Assembly: GCF_000744095.1 (NCBI RefSeq)
Contig: NZ_JQLI01000001.1
Span: forward strand, 1,674,001-1,738,000
Reading direction: 5' to 3'
DNA: 64,000 nt
Origin: Cupriavidus necator A5-1
Lineage (GTDB): Bacteria; Pseudomonadota; Gammaproteobacteria; Burkholderiales; Burkholderiaceae
The translations under genes were made by a program, and so were the position numbers. The notes under the pieces are model-generated. The model had not been told where the DNA came from. It did no database searches and saw only the letters and a list, made by a program, of their open reading frames with translations. This document shows positions 1 to 9,026 of this stretch, piece after piece. Numbering within the stretch: the stretch's first letter is position 1; each line of letters starts with the position of its first letter.

Positions 1-782
1 CCGGTCTTCTGCTTGTAGACCCGCGCAAAGTTCCGTGGGCTCATGCCTACGTGGTCCGCAAGCTGCTCGACGGAGAGCTCTTCCCTAGACAGGTTCTGGA
101 TGATCCAGAGATGCAGCGTCTCGAAGACCGGCACCTGCCGGCTTTGCGTGATGAGGATCTCGCTGAGCTGGGGCTGCGCCCCCGGCCGCTTCATGAACAC
201 CGCAAGTTCCTTCGCTGTACTCAGCGCAACCTCGTGGCCGTAGTCGGCCTCCACCATGGCAAGCGCGAGATCGATGCCGGTGGTGACGCCGGCCGAGGTC
301 CAGAGATTCTGTTGCTGCACGAAGATGGCTTCGGGGTCCAGGTCCACCGAGGGAAACAGTGCGCGAAAATGGTCGTGCATCTGCCAATGGGTCGTAGCGC
401 GCTTGCCATCGAGAAATCCCGCGTGGGCCAGCAGGAATGCACCGCTGCATACCGAGGCGACGCGCCGGACTTCGCGGGGAACGGTGCGCAGCCACTCGAT
501 CAGCGACGCGGAGTTCTTCGCGACCTCGATGATGTTCGGGGAGCCCGGGACAACGACCGTGTCGATGGTTCGCATGTCGAAGGATGCTATTGCCGCGGTT
601 TGCAGCGTTGTCCCTTCCATCGCCGCGACCGTGCCGCCGGACAGGCTGGCGGTATGGCAGCGGTAGCCGGGCATGCCTCGCCCCCGCGCGTAGTTCGAAG
701 CGGCCCAGAACACCGTCTGGGGGCCAGCGAGATCGAGCAGGCTCACATCTGGATAGACCACGAAGAGAATATTACGCGGCAT
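1..782 (-). CDS. GlxA-family transcriptional regulator (DJ-1/PfpI + AraC HTH), 3' end outside window
   Basis: The reading frame starts at an ATG at 782 and stays open to the window edge, giving about 260 residues without a stop, so the C-terminus is missing. It begins MPRNILFVVYPDVSLLDLAG, the usual start of a DJ-1/PfpI (GATase1-like) domain. A nucleophile-elbow cysteine is visible at about residue 112 (VASVCSGAFLLAH). An AraC-type helix-turn-helix begins near residue 225 (SVEQLADHVGMSPRNF). This order is typical of GlxA-type regulators, about 320 residues long, which control amino-acid or amine catabolism. The target is unknown. The opposite strand is also open over most of this stretch, but its translation has no recognisable domain. 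Confidence 0.85.
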   Translation of the reverse strand, partial: MPRNILFVVYPDVSLLDLAGPQTVFWAASNYARGRGMPGYRCHTASLSGGTVAAMEGTTLQTAAIASFDMRTIDTVVVPGSPNIIEVAKNSASLIEWLRTVPREVRRVASVCSGAFLLAHAGFLDGKRATTHWQMHDHFRALFPSVDLDPEAIFVQQQNLWTSAGVTTGIDLALAMVEADYGHEVALSTAKELAVFMKRPGAQPQLSEILITQSRQVPVFETLHLWIIQNLSREELSVEQLADHVGMSPRNFARVYKQKT

Positions 783-1536
783 GACTGGCCTCGGCATGGC
801 GCGATGTCGCGCGATAATCACCCCGCCGGGACCGGGCCGGCCGACGCGCATCATCGGTTCGGGCGCTCGCCGGACGGCGAGAGAGTATGGAAGACAATGA
901 GGTCATGGATCGAATCCGGTGCATTGCCCGCGCACCATCAAGGCATGCGCCTGGCAAGCTGCATCGTGCTCTGCCGGCAGTCGCCGTCGCGACGGGACGT
1001 AATGGAAGCGAGTCTAGATACCCTCGATACAAGGGGTCAAGACGGCAGGGTGGGCGGCTGCGTTTCCATTTGCGCACCAATCGCCGATCCAATCCGCGAG
1101 GCGTGCAGAGCGAGGCTGGCAGTCTGGCAGGAAATTTGGGAACGCTGTCATTTACGACGCATGAGGGCGTTATTAACATCAGAGACTCGTCGGCAAGTGG
1201 GTGAGCGGTTGGGGCCGGCGTCAGTCAATTGCGAAGATGCCAGGAACGCATGTTGCCGAAGTGTTTGTCGGCAGGCCGGCCTGTGAGCACGAACCCCCCT
1301 TTCGTCTAATTCAATCTGACAGCTGCGCAACCAACCGGCATTCGGCTTGGCCCCGATCAACACCGTGGCTGCGAATGTCGAGGTTGATCCTGCACTGCAG
1401 CGTAACAGCCTCGTCCCTGAAGCTCATTCACCCACAAGGAGATGCCCTAGTAATCAGGAGGGCACGCGACGGCCTGCGCTGCGTACGCAGCGGAGGAAAC
1501 CCGGTCGAACATCGGAAATCTGTGGGAACACCAGAC
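783..1536. other. 754-bp intergenic region, no gene recognised
   Basis: This stretch separates the divergent GlxA-type and LysR-type genes. Open frames exist on both strands, but their translations are arginine- and serine-rich and resemble no family, as expected for GC-rich noncoding DNA. The LysR reading frame stays open upstream to about 1201 but shows no domain before 1537. No clear promoter, hairpin or RNA gene was found. Confidence 0.5.
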
Positions 1537-2559
1537 ATGGATCAATCGGAAACATCGGAACATGGCTTCCGTCTCAGTTTGCCAAATCGCGCTGATGCGT
1601 TGTCCACGAGCTTTGCCGCGAGCTATGCGGGGATCATGGCGTTCATGGCCGTTGCCAGCGAGCGCAGCTTCGCCAAGGCCGGCGAGCGCCTCGGCATCGG
1701 CCGTTCTGCCGTGAGCAGGAATGTCCAGAAGCTCGAAGCGCAGCTGAGTACCCGGCTGCTCCTGCGCACTACGCGCACCACGCAACTGACCCGCGAAGGC
1801 CAACGCTTCTTCGAGAGCTGCCACCAGGGTGTCACGCACCTTGTGGAGGCCATGAACGACATGCTGGAGCTTCGCCAGGGCCCGCCACGTGGCCTGGTCC
1901 GCATCAGCGCGACGGTAGGCTTCGGCAGGAAGGTCGTTGCGCCTTTGCTGGCAAAGTTTGTGGATACCTACCCCGACATCGCCGTCGATCTGCTGCTCGA
2001 CGACCGGCCGACTGACTTTGCCTCCGAGCAGATCGACGTCGCATTCCGCAATGGCCGCATCGAGGATTCCAGCCTTATTGCCAAACAGCTGATTCCGATG
2101 CAAATGGCGCTTTGCGCCGCGCCGTCCTATGCAGAAGCGCACGGCCTGCCGCAAACGCTGGAAGACCTGAGGCTGCATGAGTGCATCAACTTCCGCTTTG
2201 CGAACGGCCGGGTGTTCGAATGGGAGTTCAAGGTCGACGGCCAGATACGGAAATACCTCCCGAAGGCCCGTCTCGCGTTCAACGACTCGGACCTGGTCTT
2301 GCAGGCGGTGCTGCAGGGGCGGGGCATCGCGCAGATGGCCGGATATCAGATCTGGGACCACATCGCGGCCAATGCGCTGGTTGTGGCTCTGCCGAGGCAT
2401 GCTCCGGACGACCGCGGGCACTATATCTGCTACCTGAGCCGGCAACATCTGCCAACGCGCATTCGCGTTTTCATTGACTTCATGACGGAGGAGATCCGCG
2501 CCCTCGATTTGCAGTGTCTGAGCGATTTCCAGGACATAAAGGGAGCTGACAGCGCCTAA
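1537..2559 (+). CDS. LysR-family transcriptional regulator
   Basis: A 340-residue LTTR. The winged helix-turn-helix lies near residues 35-95 (SFAKAGERLGIGRSAVSRNVQKLE), followed by a periplasmic-binding-like effector domain that begins around GLVRISATVGFGRKVVAPLL. The ATG at 1537 (MDQSETSEHGF) gives about 35 residues before the HTH, longer than usual; a later ATG near 1635 would give the standard 300-residue length. The gene ends 38 bp from the convergent Ohr gene. The target is not evident. The family assignment is firm, the start less so. Confidence 0.85.
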   Translation: MDQSETSEHGFRLSLPNRADALSTSFAASYAGIMAFMAVASERSFAKAGERLGIGRSAVSRNVQKLEAQLSTRLLLRTTRTTQLTREGQRFFESCHQGVTHLVEAMNDMLELRQGPPRGLVRISATVGFGRKVVAPLLAKFVDTYPDIAVDLLLDDRPTDFASEQIDVAFRNGRIEDSSLIAKQLIPMQMALCAAPSYAEAHGLPQTLEDLRLHECINFRFANGRVFEWEFKVDGQIRKYLPKARLAFNDSDLVLQAVLQGRGIAQMAGYQIWDHIAANALVVALPRHAPDDRGHYICYLSRQHLPTRIRVFIDFMTEEIRALDLQCLSDFQDIKGADSA

Positions 2560-2597
2560 CCACTTCGATCCGCATCTTCTCGCCACAGCATCCATCT

Positions 2598-3101
2598 CTA
2601 GTCGACAACAGCCACGATATTGACAGTCCCTTGTCTGGCCATTTTTGCATACGGGCATAGGCGCTCCGCATTTCGAACCAGCTCTTCTGCCACCTTTCGC
2701 TCAACGCCCGGCATCCGGACCCGGACATCGATAAGCAAGGCGTAGCCGCCATCCATTGGATCACGACCAAACGCAACCTCCGCCTCCACAGTGGTGTCGT
2801 TGAGCTCCATATTGATACGCTTTCCGAGCAAGTTCAGCGCCCCGTGAAAGCAGGCCGCAAAGGCCGCGGCGAACAACTGCTCGGGATTGGTCCCGCTGCC
2901 AGGTCCGCCGAGTTCCGTGGGCAGGCGCAGATCCACATCCAGATTTCCGTCATCCGAACGGGCCACGCCGGATGCACGGCCGTGTCCCGTCTGGCCGCCG
3001 GAAACGGTGACAGTCGTTGTGTACAGAGGCTCGAAATCCCGGCCCCGATACCTGTCGAGGAGGGAAAGCGGCGGAGCTTGCAGCTTCTCGTTGTCCATCA
3101 T
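2598..3101 (-). CDS. ohr: Organic hydroperoxide resistance protein, Ohr/OsmC family
   Basis: A 167-residue thiol peroxidase expected to reduce organic hydroperoxides in the cytoplasm. Both catalytic cysteines are visible: C84 in NPEQLFAAAFAACFHGA and C149 in RLCPYAKMARQG, in the Ohr arrangement. The ATG at 3101 follows a GAGG ribosome-binding site; a second ATG at 3098 is equally possible. The first 25 residues go beyond the usual length of about 140 residues. No OhrR-type MarR gene is adjacent, so its regulation is not shown here. Confidence 0.85.
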   Translation of the reverse strand: MMDNEKLQAPPLSLLDRYRGRDFEPLYTTTVTVSGGQTGHGRASGVARSDDGNLDVDLRLPTELGGPGSGTNPEQLFAAAFAACFHGALNLLGKRINMELNDTTVEAEVAFGRDPMDGGYALLIDVRVRMPGVERKVAEELVRNAERLCPYAKMARQGTVNIVAVVD

Positions 3102-3423
3102 GCACCTCGAACGTTGATGAGACTTCGGGATAACCCAAGTTAATGTTAGGCCGCTGCGGCTCGCGACGGTAGCGCCGGACAAGGACTCACGGTGTTTCCG
3201 GTTTTGCACCAATCCAGAAGACGTATGAAGCCGCAGTATCCATGACGCGGAGCCGTGGGATTTACGATTGGCGATGGTCGTGCGCATTGTTGCCGCGACG
3301 GAAACGGCGAGTGGTCTGATGCATATCTACTCCGCCCGGGACCCGGGACCTACTATGCCGACATGCAACGCAGTTCGACCGAGTGAGTTGACGAGTCGTT
3401 GAGTCCGTTATGGGAGAGCAATC
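3102..3423. other. 322-bp intergenic region
   Basis: The region lies upstream of ohr (leftward) and of a possible small membrane peptide (rightward). It presumably carries the ohr promoter, but I see no convincing -35/-10 pair or long palindrome. The frame upstream of ohr stays open to 3287 without a domain. Confidence 0.35.
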
Positions 3424-3525
3424 ATGTTTCGTCTCGGACCTCTGTTCTGGTTAGCAAGCTGGATCATGCTGGTAGCGGCCAATGTCGGGCTGGCCATGGC
3501 AGCCGCGCTTAGCGGCTTGATCTGA
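3424..3525 (+). CDS. Possible 33-residue hydrophobic small protein
   Basis: A complete small frame, beginning MFRLGPLFWLASWIML and ending AALSGLI. It is preceded by GGGAGAG, about 6 bp from the ATG. Almost all residues are hydrophobic or small, so it would form a single membrane helix or a leader peptide. There is no homologue I recognise. Its support is the good ribosome-binding site and the composition; chance remains possible. Confidence 0.35.
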   Translation: MFRLGPLFWLASWIMLVAANVGLAMAAALSGLI

Positions 3526-3773
3526 AACCAAATATCCAACTCCAAATCGCGATCCATTTTTGCCAGCGAAGCCGTGCCTGACTGTCATTTCGTCGGCGCC
3601 GGCGGGTGAATGTAAACCAACCGTGATGCAATGAGCACTTTTCCTGGGGAGAAACGTCCTCGGAGGCACTCGCTTTGCCTTCAGTCCGGGGAAGGGTCAT
3701 TAGCGCCGATGGGTTTATCCATGAGGTCCACCAGCGGTATTGAATACATCGCTTTCAAGAATAGCGGCTCGCC

Positions 3774-4325
3774 ATGGAAACTCTTTATATTGATTGGCTC
3801 ACGACCTCGCCAGAGTTGGCCAGCACGAAACGCACGATCGAAGCTGGTGCCCATCTTATTAGCGAGCGGGATGGCTACACACACCACGGCATTTATGTGG
3901 GAGATGGGCAGGTCATTCATTACGGGGGCTTTGATCATTCGGCGAAACGGCGCCCCGTGGAATACATAGCGTTGCGCGCCTTCGCGGCAGGAAAGGATTT
4001 AAGAATCCAGACTGAACCGGATGCCGTTTATGCGGGAATCGATGTGGTGGAGAGGGCCAAGTCCCGCCTGGGCGAAGACCAATATCAGTTCCTGACCAAC
4101 AACTGCGAACACTTCTGCACATGGTGTGTGTTAGGTGTCGGGCGGAGCGAGCAGGTACGCCAGTGCTTACGGAATCCATGGGTAGGCATCAAGACGCTGT
4201 TTGCGCTCGCCAAGGCGAAAGTCCATGCTTTCCGTGATCGCGCAAGGCGCGTTCGTCCGCATCGTCACGGCTTACCGCTGTTGATGGCAGCGTATTCAAG
4301 CACGCCGCAAAGGCGTCGGGCGTGA
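3774..4325 (+). CDS. LRAT-domain (NlpC/P60-like) acyltransferase or hydrolase
   Basis: A 183-residue protein with the hallmarks of the lecithin:retinol acyltransferase fold, a permuted papain-like cysteine hydrolase. A histidine pair lies in DGYTHHGIYVGDG (residues 33-45), a third histidine in VIHYGG, and the NCEHF motif carries the likely catalytic cysteine C111. Bacterial members are mostly uncharacterised and may act on lipids or peptides. The last 50 residues are arginine-rich and probably outside the core. There is no signal peptide. The ribosome-binding site is weak, so the start is uncertain. The gene stands alone between ohr and a catabolic block. Confidence 0.75.
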   Translation: METLYIDWLTTSPELASTKRTIEAGAHLISERDGYTHHGIYVGDGQVIHYGGFDHSAKRRPVEYIALRAFAAGKDLRIQTEPDAVYAGIDVVERAKSRLGEDQYQFLTNNCEHFCTWCVLGVGRSEQVRQCLRNPWVGIKTLFALAKAKVHAFRDRARRVRPHRHGLPLLMAAYSSTPQRRRA

Positions 4326-4395
4326 CGCCGCCCGCCTCAATGCAACGTTTCCGGCGGGCTCCTTCATGATCGGAAGCAGGATGGCTTAACAGGAA

Positions 4396-5787
4396 TCAGC
4401 CTTTCTGCTGACTGGCATCGGACTGGAGCATGCGCTCGATTTCCAGGGCGATTCTCAGCAGCGCGCCGTCGTCGCCGGGGCGGGCAACGATCTGCATGGC
4501 GGCGGGCAGCATGCCCCTGGTGGAGAACAAGGGGATGGAGATGGCAGGAAAGCCTGCGATATTGAACGGCGCGGTATAGCTCATCAGTGCCTGGCGAACC
4601 GTACCGGACCAGCCGTCGATGGCAATGGCGTTGGCGTCCAGTGCCGGTGCCAGGCATGGGCAGGTAGGCAAGACCAGATAGTCCACGGTTGCCATCGTCG
4701 CCTCGAGCCGGCATATCAGCCTGTGCCGCGTCTGCTGGGCTCCGGCGTAGTCCCGGATCACCATGTCTTTTGCCAGGTCCAGCCGCTGCCGGGTTTCCTG
4801 GCTGTAGTGTCCGGCAATGCGGGCCTCGTCGTTTCTCCTGAAATGTTCAATGCTGCCTTCGGTCAGGACGATGGACGCGAACGCGTCGTAGACACCTTCA
4901 AACAAATCTGCGGCGTCTACGGACTCGCACGCGAATATCTTCCGGAGTGTCTCGATGGCATTGGCGAATGCCGTGGAAACCGCTGTATCGGCCGGCACCG
5001 GCGGAATGCCCTCCATGACGCCGAGCCGCGCCGACAGCCAGGCGTCGCTTTCGGGAATGGCAATGTCGAAGGCCTCGGCAAGCACCATGATGTCGTCGAC
5101 GCCCTGTCCGAGAATGCCCGGGTGGTCCAGCGAGGGCGCCAGCGGAAAGATGCCGCGCGTGGAAAGTGCGCCCAGTGTCGGCTTGAAGCCCGCGACCCCG
5201 CAAAGTGCGGCGGGAATCCGCACCGAGCCGCCGGTATCAGTGCCGAGCCCAGCCGCAACCACGCCGGCAGCGATGGCCGCGGCGGCACCGCCGCTGGATC
5301 CGCCCGGAATCAGCCGCTTGTCCAGGGGATTCAGGGTGTCTCCAAAGGCGGCACTGGAGGTTGTCACCCCCCAGGCAAATTCATGGGTCGTGGTCTTGCC
5401 GACAATGATCGCGCCCATGTCCACGAGCGCCCTGACAACGTCGGCGTCGGCGTCTGGAACGTGACCCATGTATGCCAGGGAGCCGTAGCGTGTCTCGATG
5501 CCTCGGGTATCGATCAGGTCTTTGACCGCTACCGGCAGGCCTTCCAACGGCCGCGGCCGGTCCGCCGTGTAGCGTCTGTCGCTTTCCGCGGCAGCCTTGA
5601 GGGCGCGGTCCCAGTCAATGACAGAGAAGGCATTGAAATCCTTCTTGCTGGCTTCAGCGCGGGCAAGCGCCAGTTCCGTCAGTGCATGTGCTGTCGTACG
5701 TCCCCTGCCGAGGTTCGTGAGCGTCTCGCGCAGCCCCATAGCTGGTGCGGAGGCGCTGGACGGTCCGTAGTCTTTTTCCATCACCAC
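4396..5787 (-). CDS. Amidase, amidase-signature family
   Basis: A 463-residue AS-family amidohydrolase that should hydrolyse a carboxamide to acid and ammonia in the cytoplasm. The Ser-cisSer-Lys triad is visible: K89 in LPVAVKDLID, the GGSSGG serines at 164-165, and nucleophile S188 in GTDTGGSVR. The start overlaps the end of the dehydrogenase gene by 7 bp, which implies translational coupling in one leftward operon. Beside a hydroquinone-type ring-cleavage dioxygenase, a plausible substrate is the amide of maleylacetate formed by cleaving an aminohydroquinone; that role is inference. GatA is unlikely because no gatB or gatC is nearby. Confidence 0.85.
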   Translation of the reverse strand: MVMEKDYGPSSASAPAMGLRETLTNLGRGRTTAHALTELALARAEASKKDFNAFSVIDWDRALKAAAESDRRYTADRPRPLEGLPVAVKDLIDTRGIETRYGSLAYMGHVPDADADVVRALVDMGAIIVGKTTTHEFAWGVTTSSAAFGDTLNPLDKRLIPGGSSGGAAAAIAAGVVAAGLGTDTGGSVRIPAALCGVAGFKPTLGALSTRGIFPLAPSLDHPGILGQGVDDIMVLAEAFDIAIPESDAWLSARLGVMEGIPPVPADTAVSTAFANAIETLRKIFACESVDAADLFEGVYDAFASIVLTEGSIEHFRRNDEARIAGHYSQETRQRLDLAKDMVIRDYAGAQQTRHRLICRLEATMATVDYLVLPTCPCLAPALDANAIAIDGWSGTVRQALMSYTAPFNIAGFPAISIPLFSTRGMLPAAMQIVARPGDDGALLRIALEIERMLQSDASQQKG

Positions 5788-6899
5788 AGGCTCTCCAGGA
5801 AGCCATTGAGCGTCGCGCCATTGCCGTCGCCCAGATCGCCGACTTCGTTCGCATAGTTTTGCTGCAGCAAAGCGGCAACTCGCGGAAGTTGTGCGCGGTC
5901 GAAGTCCACCGAACGAAGGCGGTGCGGAAGACCGAGGTGCTCCACCGCATTGGAGATCCTGTCGGCCAGCAGTGCCGCAGCGTTGCTGGTGGCGCGGCCG
6001 CGGCAGAAAATCTGGAGCTTGTCCCCGTAGCTTTCCGCGCAGGCCCGCAGGACCGGGGCGAGGGTAATGCAGGAGGTGATGCTGTGTGGCAGGCCAAAGG
6101 TTCCACCCAGGATGTGCCCGATGCGGTGGCTCAGGCCATAGATGACCGATGCGGGAAAGAAGTAGGACTGCCAGGCGGCAAGCTGGAGTTGCAGGAGGTC
6201 ATCGGTGGTGACATGCCGTTCGCGCAGCGCCCGCTGCGTATCGAGTTGCTGCGGCCATTTCTCCAGCACGGCAAGGAAGCGCTCCACGCCCGCCGCCGCC
6301 AGGATTGCGTGCGGGTGGTCAATGGTGACCTGGCGCATGCCTTCCACGGCATGGTCAATGCCCTTGATTGCCGAGGACAGCAGCAATTCACGCGGGGTGT
6401 TGAGCAGGAGCTTCGGGTCGAGGGCAACCACCTTCGGTACCGTCTCCCGCACGGCATAGCTTCGCTTGAACGTCTGGGGGCCCGTGGTCTCGGTGATGCC
6501 GAAATAGTGCGAGAACTCGGAGCCCGAAAACGTGGTCGGCAAGGCGGCGATGGCAAGGTGGCGGCCGGTCTCCTGATGGTGGAGATGGGAGACAGCCTTC
6601 GCGGCGTCAATCACGGAACCGCCGCCCAGGGCGATGATCGAGTCCGCGCCGGCATGGAGGCATGCCTCCAGCGCGCGACGCACCCCGACATCCGGCGCAT
6701 GCGGCGGCAGGTCGGTAAAGACGCCCAGGCCTCCCTTCACGTGCGCTTGCAGGTGTTGCGCGTGGAAGTCCCGCAATGGCTCGACGGTAAAGGTCAGCGG
6801 GCGGCGGATGCCGTGCTGGTCGAGCGACGCGACAGCCGTCGGCAGTATGTCGTGGCCCCAGAAGATCGCGTCTTGTGGCAGGCAGTTCAGCTGATTCAT
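5781..6899 (-). CDS. Iron-containing alcohol dehydrogenase family, maleylacetate-reductase-like
   Basis: A 372-residue member of the Fe-ADH/dehydroquinate-synthase-like family. The dinucleotide-binding GGGS (residues 92-95, ALGGGSVIDAAKA) and the histidine-rich segment of this family (H183, H258, H262 in GLSHRIGHILGG, H272) are present. The segment GGTFGLPHS resembles maleylacetate reductases, which reduce maleylacetate to beta-ketoadipate with NAD(P)H as the last step of hydroquinone pathways. It forms an operon with the overlapping amidase. The ATG at 6899 follows a GGAG-type site. It could also supply the maleylacetate reductase that the tcp-like cluster lacks. Family certain, substrate inferred. 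Confidence 0.78.
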   Translation of the reverse strand: MNQLNCLPQDAIFWGHDILPTAVASLDQHGIRRPLTFTVEPLRDFHAQHLQAHVKGGLGVFTDLPPHAPDVGVRRALEACLHAGADSIIALGGGSVIDAAKAVSHLHHQETGRHLAIAALPTTFSGSEFSHYFGITETTGPQTFKRSYAVRETVPKVVALDPKLLLNTPRELLLSSAIKGIDHAVEGMRQVTIDHPHAILAAAGVERFLAVLEKWPQQLDTQRALRERHVTTDDLLQLQLAAWQSYFFPASVIYGLSHRIGHILGGTFGLPHSITSCITLAPVLRACAESYGDKLQIFCRGRATSNAAALLADRISNAVEHLGLPHRLRSVDFDRAQLPRVAALLQQNYANEVGDLGDGNGATLNGFLESLW

Positions 6900-7075
6900 G
6901 TATTCCACTCCAGGGTGACGTTGCGGTGGGCTTATCCCTGGTTGGAAACGATAGTGGATCTGCCCGGCCTTGGAAGCTGGCTGGCGCCGAACGCAGCGTC
7001 CATGAATATGGAACGCCGGCGGGCCACGGCGGGCGTGGCCCGCGTGCCGTCGGCGGGTAAGGAGGTAGTGCCGGG

Positions 7076-7987
7076 TCAGCGGCGGCCGAACGCGGTGACC
7101 CTGGGCAGCTCTACGGCGAGGAAATCGACCAGCGACCGCACCGCGGGAAGCAGTCCGGTCCGATAGGGGATCAGGGCGGAGATGCGCGCATCCGCGGCGA
7201 TCCAGCCCGGCAGTACTTGCCTCAGGACGCCGGACTGCAGCTCGGCCCGGCAGATATACCCGGGCAGGGCTGCTACGCCAATGTTGGCGCAGGCTGCCTC
7301 CTTCAGGGACATCATGCTGTTGCTCTGGAATCGTGGCTCGATCGGGATGGTGACGAGCCTGTCGTCGGGGCCGTGCAATTGCCACTGCAGCGGCCCTTTG
7401 CGCGCCATCGAGACGATGGCATGGGAAGCCAGTTGCTCCGGTTCCTCCAGGGGTGGCATCCGTTCGAGGTAGTCGGCACCCGCAAACAGACACCATGGCG
7501 CCCTGGCAATCGGCCGTTGCACCAGGTTGGAATCCTGCAGTGCCGTGGTATGCCCGCGGATCGCCAGGTCGAAGCCCTCGCCAACGACGTCGACGAGCCT
7601 GTCCGTGGCGAACTCCACGATGCTGACCTTGGGATTGCTGCTCATGAACGTCGGCAGGATCTCGCGCAGCGCAAACTGCGCAAGCTCGACCGCTACCGTC
7701 ACGCGGATGATCCCGCTGGGTTCCGCGAGCCTCTGGCGCATCGCCTGTTCCGCGACGTCGGCGCTCTGCAACAAGGCGACAGCGTACTGGTAGAACTCCG
7801 CGCCCACGTCGGTCACGGCGAACTGGCGCGAGGTCCGGTTGATCAGGCGAACGCCCAGCGACGCCTCCAGTTCCTTGACCCTGTGACTCAACGTCGACTT
7901 GGGCAGTCCCAGGCTGTTCCCGGCGGAGGTGAAGCCACCGCGGTCGACCACATGCACGAAGTAATAGACGTCTTTCAGGTCCAGCAT
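7076..7987 (-). CDS. LysR-family regulator divergent to nitroreductase operon
   Basis: A 303-residue LTTR of the PA0477/DsdC-like 'single-step' type. The HTH is at residues 18-37 (GFTSAGNSLGLPKSTLSHRV) and the effector-binding domain begins near residue 90. The start (MLDLKDVYYFVHVVDRGGF) matches the family. It lies between the amidase/dehydrogenase pair on the same strand and the divergent nitroreductase-dioxygenase genes, the classic place for the pathway activator. The 269-bp intergenic region holds two inverted repeats (8161-8176 and 8219-8243). Confidence 0.85.
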   Translation of the reverse strand: MLDLKDVYYFVHVVDRGGFTSAGNSLGLPKSTLSHRVKELEASLGVRLINRTSRQFAVTDVGAEFYQYAVALLQSADVAEQAMRQRLAEPSGIIRVTVAVELAQFALREILPTFMSSNPKVSIVEFATDRLVDVVGEGFDLAIRGHTTALQDSNLVQRPIARAPWCLFAGADYLERMPPLEEPEQLASHAIVSMARKGPLQWQLHGPDDRLVTIPIEPRFQSNSMMSLKEAACANIGVAALPGYICRAELQSGVLRQVLPGWIAADARISALIPYRTGLLPAVRSLVDFLAVELPRVTAFGRR

Positions 7988-8160
7988 CAGGCGGCCTTGG
8001 TAGCGGTTGGTCCAATCGTGTGCGTTCCATCGCATGGTACTGCATGGGGTGCGCGCAGTGCCACTGTCCGGCAGCGCCATCGACCGCTATTGCCATGCCT
8101 TCCGCAAGCGCACGCATCGGCCGCACAAAGGGCAGGGCGCCGGCGCCGCGCGCCCGGGCC

Positions 8161-8176
8161 AGTCGATCGTTCGACT
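8161..8176. promoter_or_regulatory. Perfect inverted repeat, candidate LysR operator
   Basis: AGTCGA-TCGT-TCGACT is a perfect 6-bp dyad with a 4-bp spacer, about 80 bp upstream of the nitroreductase start and 174 bp upstream of the divergent LysR gene. Position and symmetry suit an LTTR recognition site; binding is inferred. Confidence 0.35.
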
Positions 8177-8218
8177 TCCTTGAACCCAGCGTACGAGCAC
8201 CACGCCTTCTCAAATGAA

Positions 8219-8243
8219 ATGGAGCGACTAAGCTCTGTTCCAT
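8219..8243. promoter_or_regulatory. Inverted repeat just upstream of nitroreductase gene
   Basis: ATGGA and TCCAT arms are separated by 15 bp and end 14 bp before the nitroreductase ATG. It may be an operator half-site pair or a chance dyad; it is too close to the start codon to be a classic activator site. Confidence 0.25.
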
Positions 8244-8256
8244 TAAAAGAGGAGAC

Positions 8257-8946
8257 ATGAAGATGGATGCAGCTGTTGTTGTCGACGCACTGATTCGCGG
8301 GCGCCGCACCAAGCGCGGGTTTCTCAATCGGGCGGTGCCGCTCGAAACCGTGCGCGAGATTCTTTCCGTGGCGAAGTACGCGCCGAGTTCGAGCAATACC
8401 CAGCCCTGGCGCTGCTACATCGTCGTCGGCAAGGCCCGGGACCGGATCGCCGACGCCGCGGTCAAGGCATACCGGGCGGACCCGGAAAACCTGGCGCCCG
8501 AGTACCCCTTCTTTCCCCAGCCACTGCACGAACCTTACTCCGAACGCTTTAACACCTTCCGCGGCCAGCTCGGCGATGCACAGGGCGTCCACAGGAGCGA
8601 CAAGGTCGGACGCAGGCGCGATGTGGAGCGCCAGTTCAGGTTCTTCGACGCGCCCATCGGCATCATCTTCACGATGGACCGGCGCCTGGAACGGGCCAGC
8701 TTCATTTGCTACGGCTGCTTCCTGCAGAACATCATGCTGGCCGCCCGGGCCAGGGGCCTCGATACCTGTCCACAGCAGATCTGGTCGCTGCAGTTCCCCG
8801 TGCTGCGGGAGCATCTGGACATCCCTGAAACCGAGATGGTGGTTGCAGGGATGTCGCTCGGCTACGCGGATGACAGCCTGCCGGAAAACAACATGCAGAT
8901 GCACAAGCTCGAGCTTGGTGAATTCGTATCGGTCGTCGAAGCGTGA
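8257..8946 (+). CDS. Nitroreductase-family FMN oxidoreductase
   Basis: A 229-residue nitroreductase-fold enzyme. The FMN-binding RxxxRxF segment (RGRRTKRGF) and the YAPSSSNTQPW motif (about residues 43-53) are typical. The first gene of a rightward group with a ring-cleavage dioxygenase and a quinone reductase, it could reduce a nitroaromatic to a hydroxylamine or amine. Its setting resembles the meta-nitrophenol reductase (MnpA) system described from Cupriavidus, but I cannot confirm orthology. Two ATGs lie close together; GGAG is only 2 bp before 8257 but 8 bp before 8263, so the real start may be 8263. Confidence 0.82.
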   Translation: MKMDAAVVVDALIRGRRTKRGFLNRAVPLETVREILSVAKYAPSSSNTQPWRCYIVVGKARDRIADAAVKAYRADPENLAPEYPFFPQPLHEPYSERFNTFRGQLGDAQGVHRSDKVGRRRDVERQFRFFDAPIGIIFTMDRRLERASFICYGCFLQNIMLAARARGLDTCPQQIWSLQFPVLREHLDIPETEMVVAGMSLGYADDSLPENNMQMHKLELGEFVSVVEA

Positions 8947-9026
8947 TGCGACAGAAATGCCTATGCATTCCCTGACGGCAGGTGCCGTGTCTTTTTACAT
9001 CCCTCAACAGTGAGCGGGAGATATAA

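Noticed and set aside
51-1286. Long rightward open frame across the GlxA-type gene
   Set aside because: It is antisense to a clear DJ-1/AraC regulator; its translation is rich in Arg and Gly with no domain. It is a GC-rich shadow.
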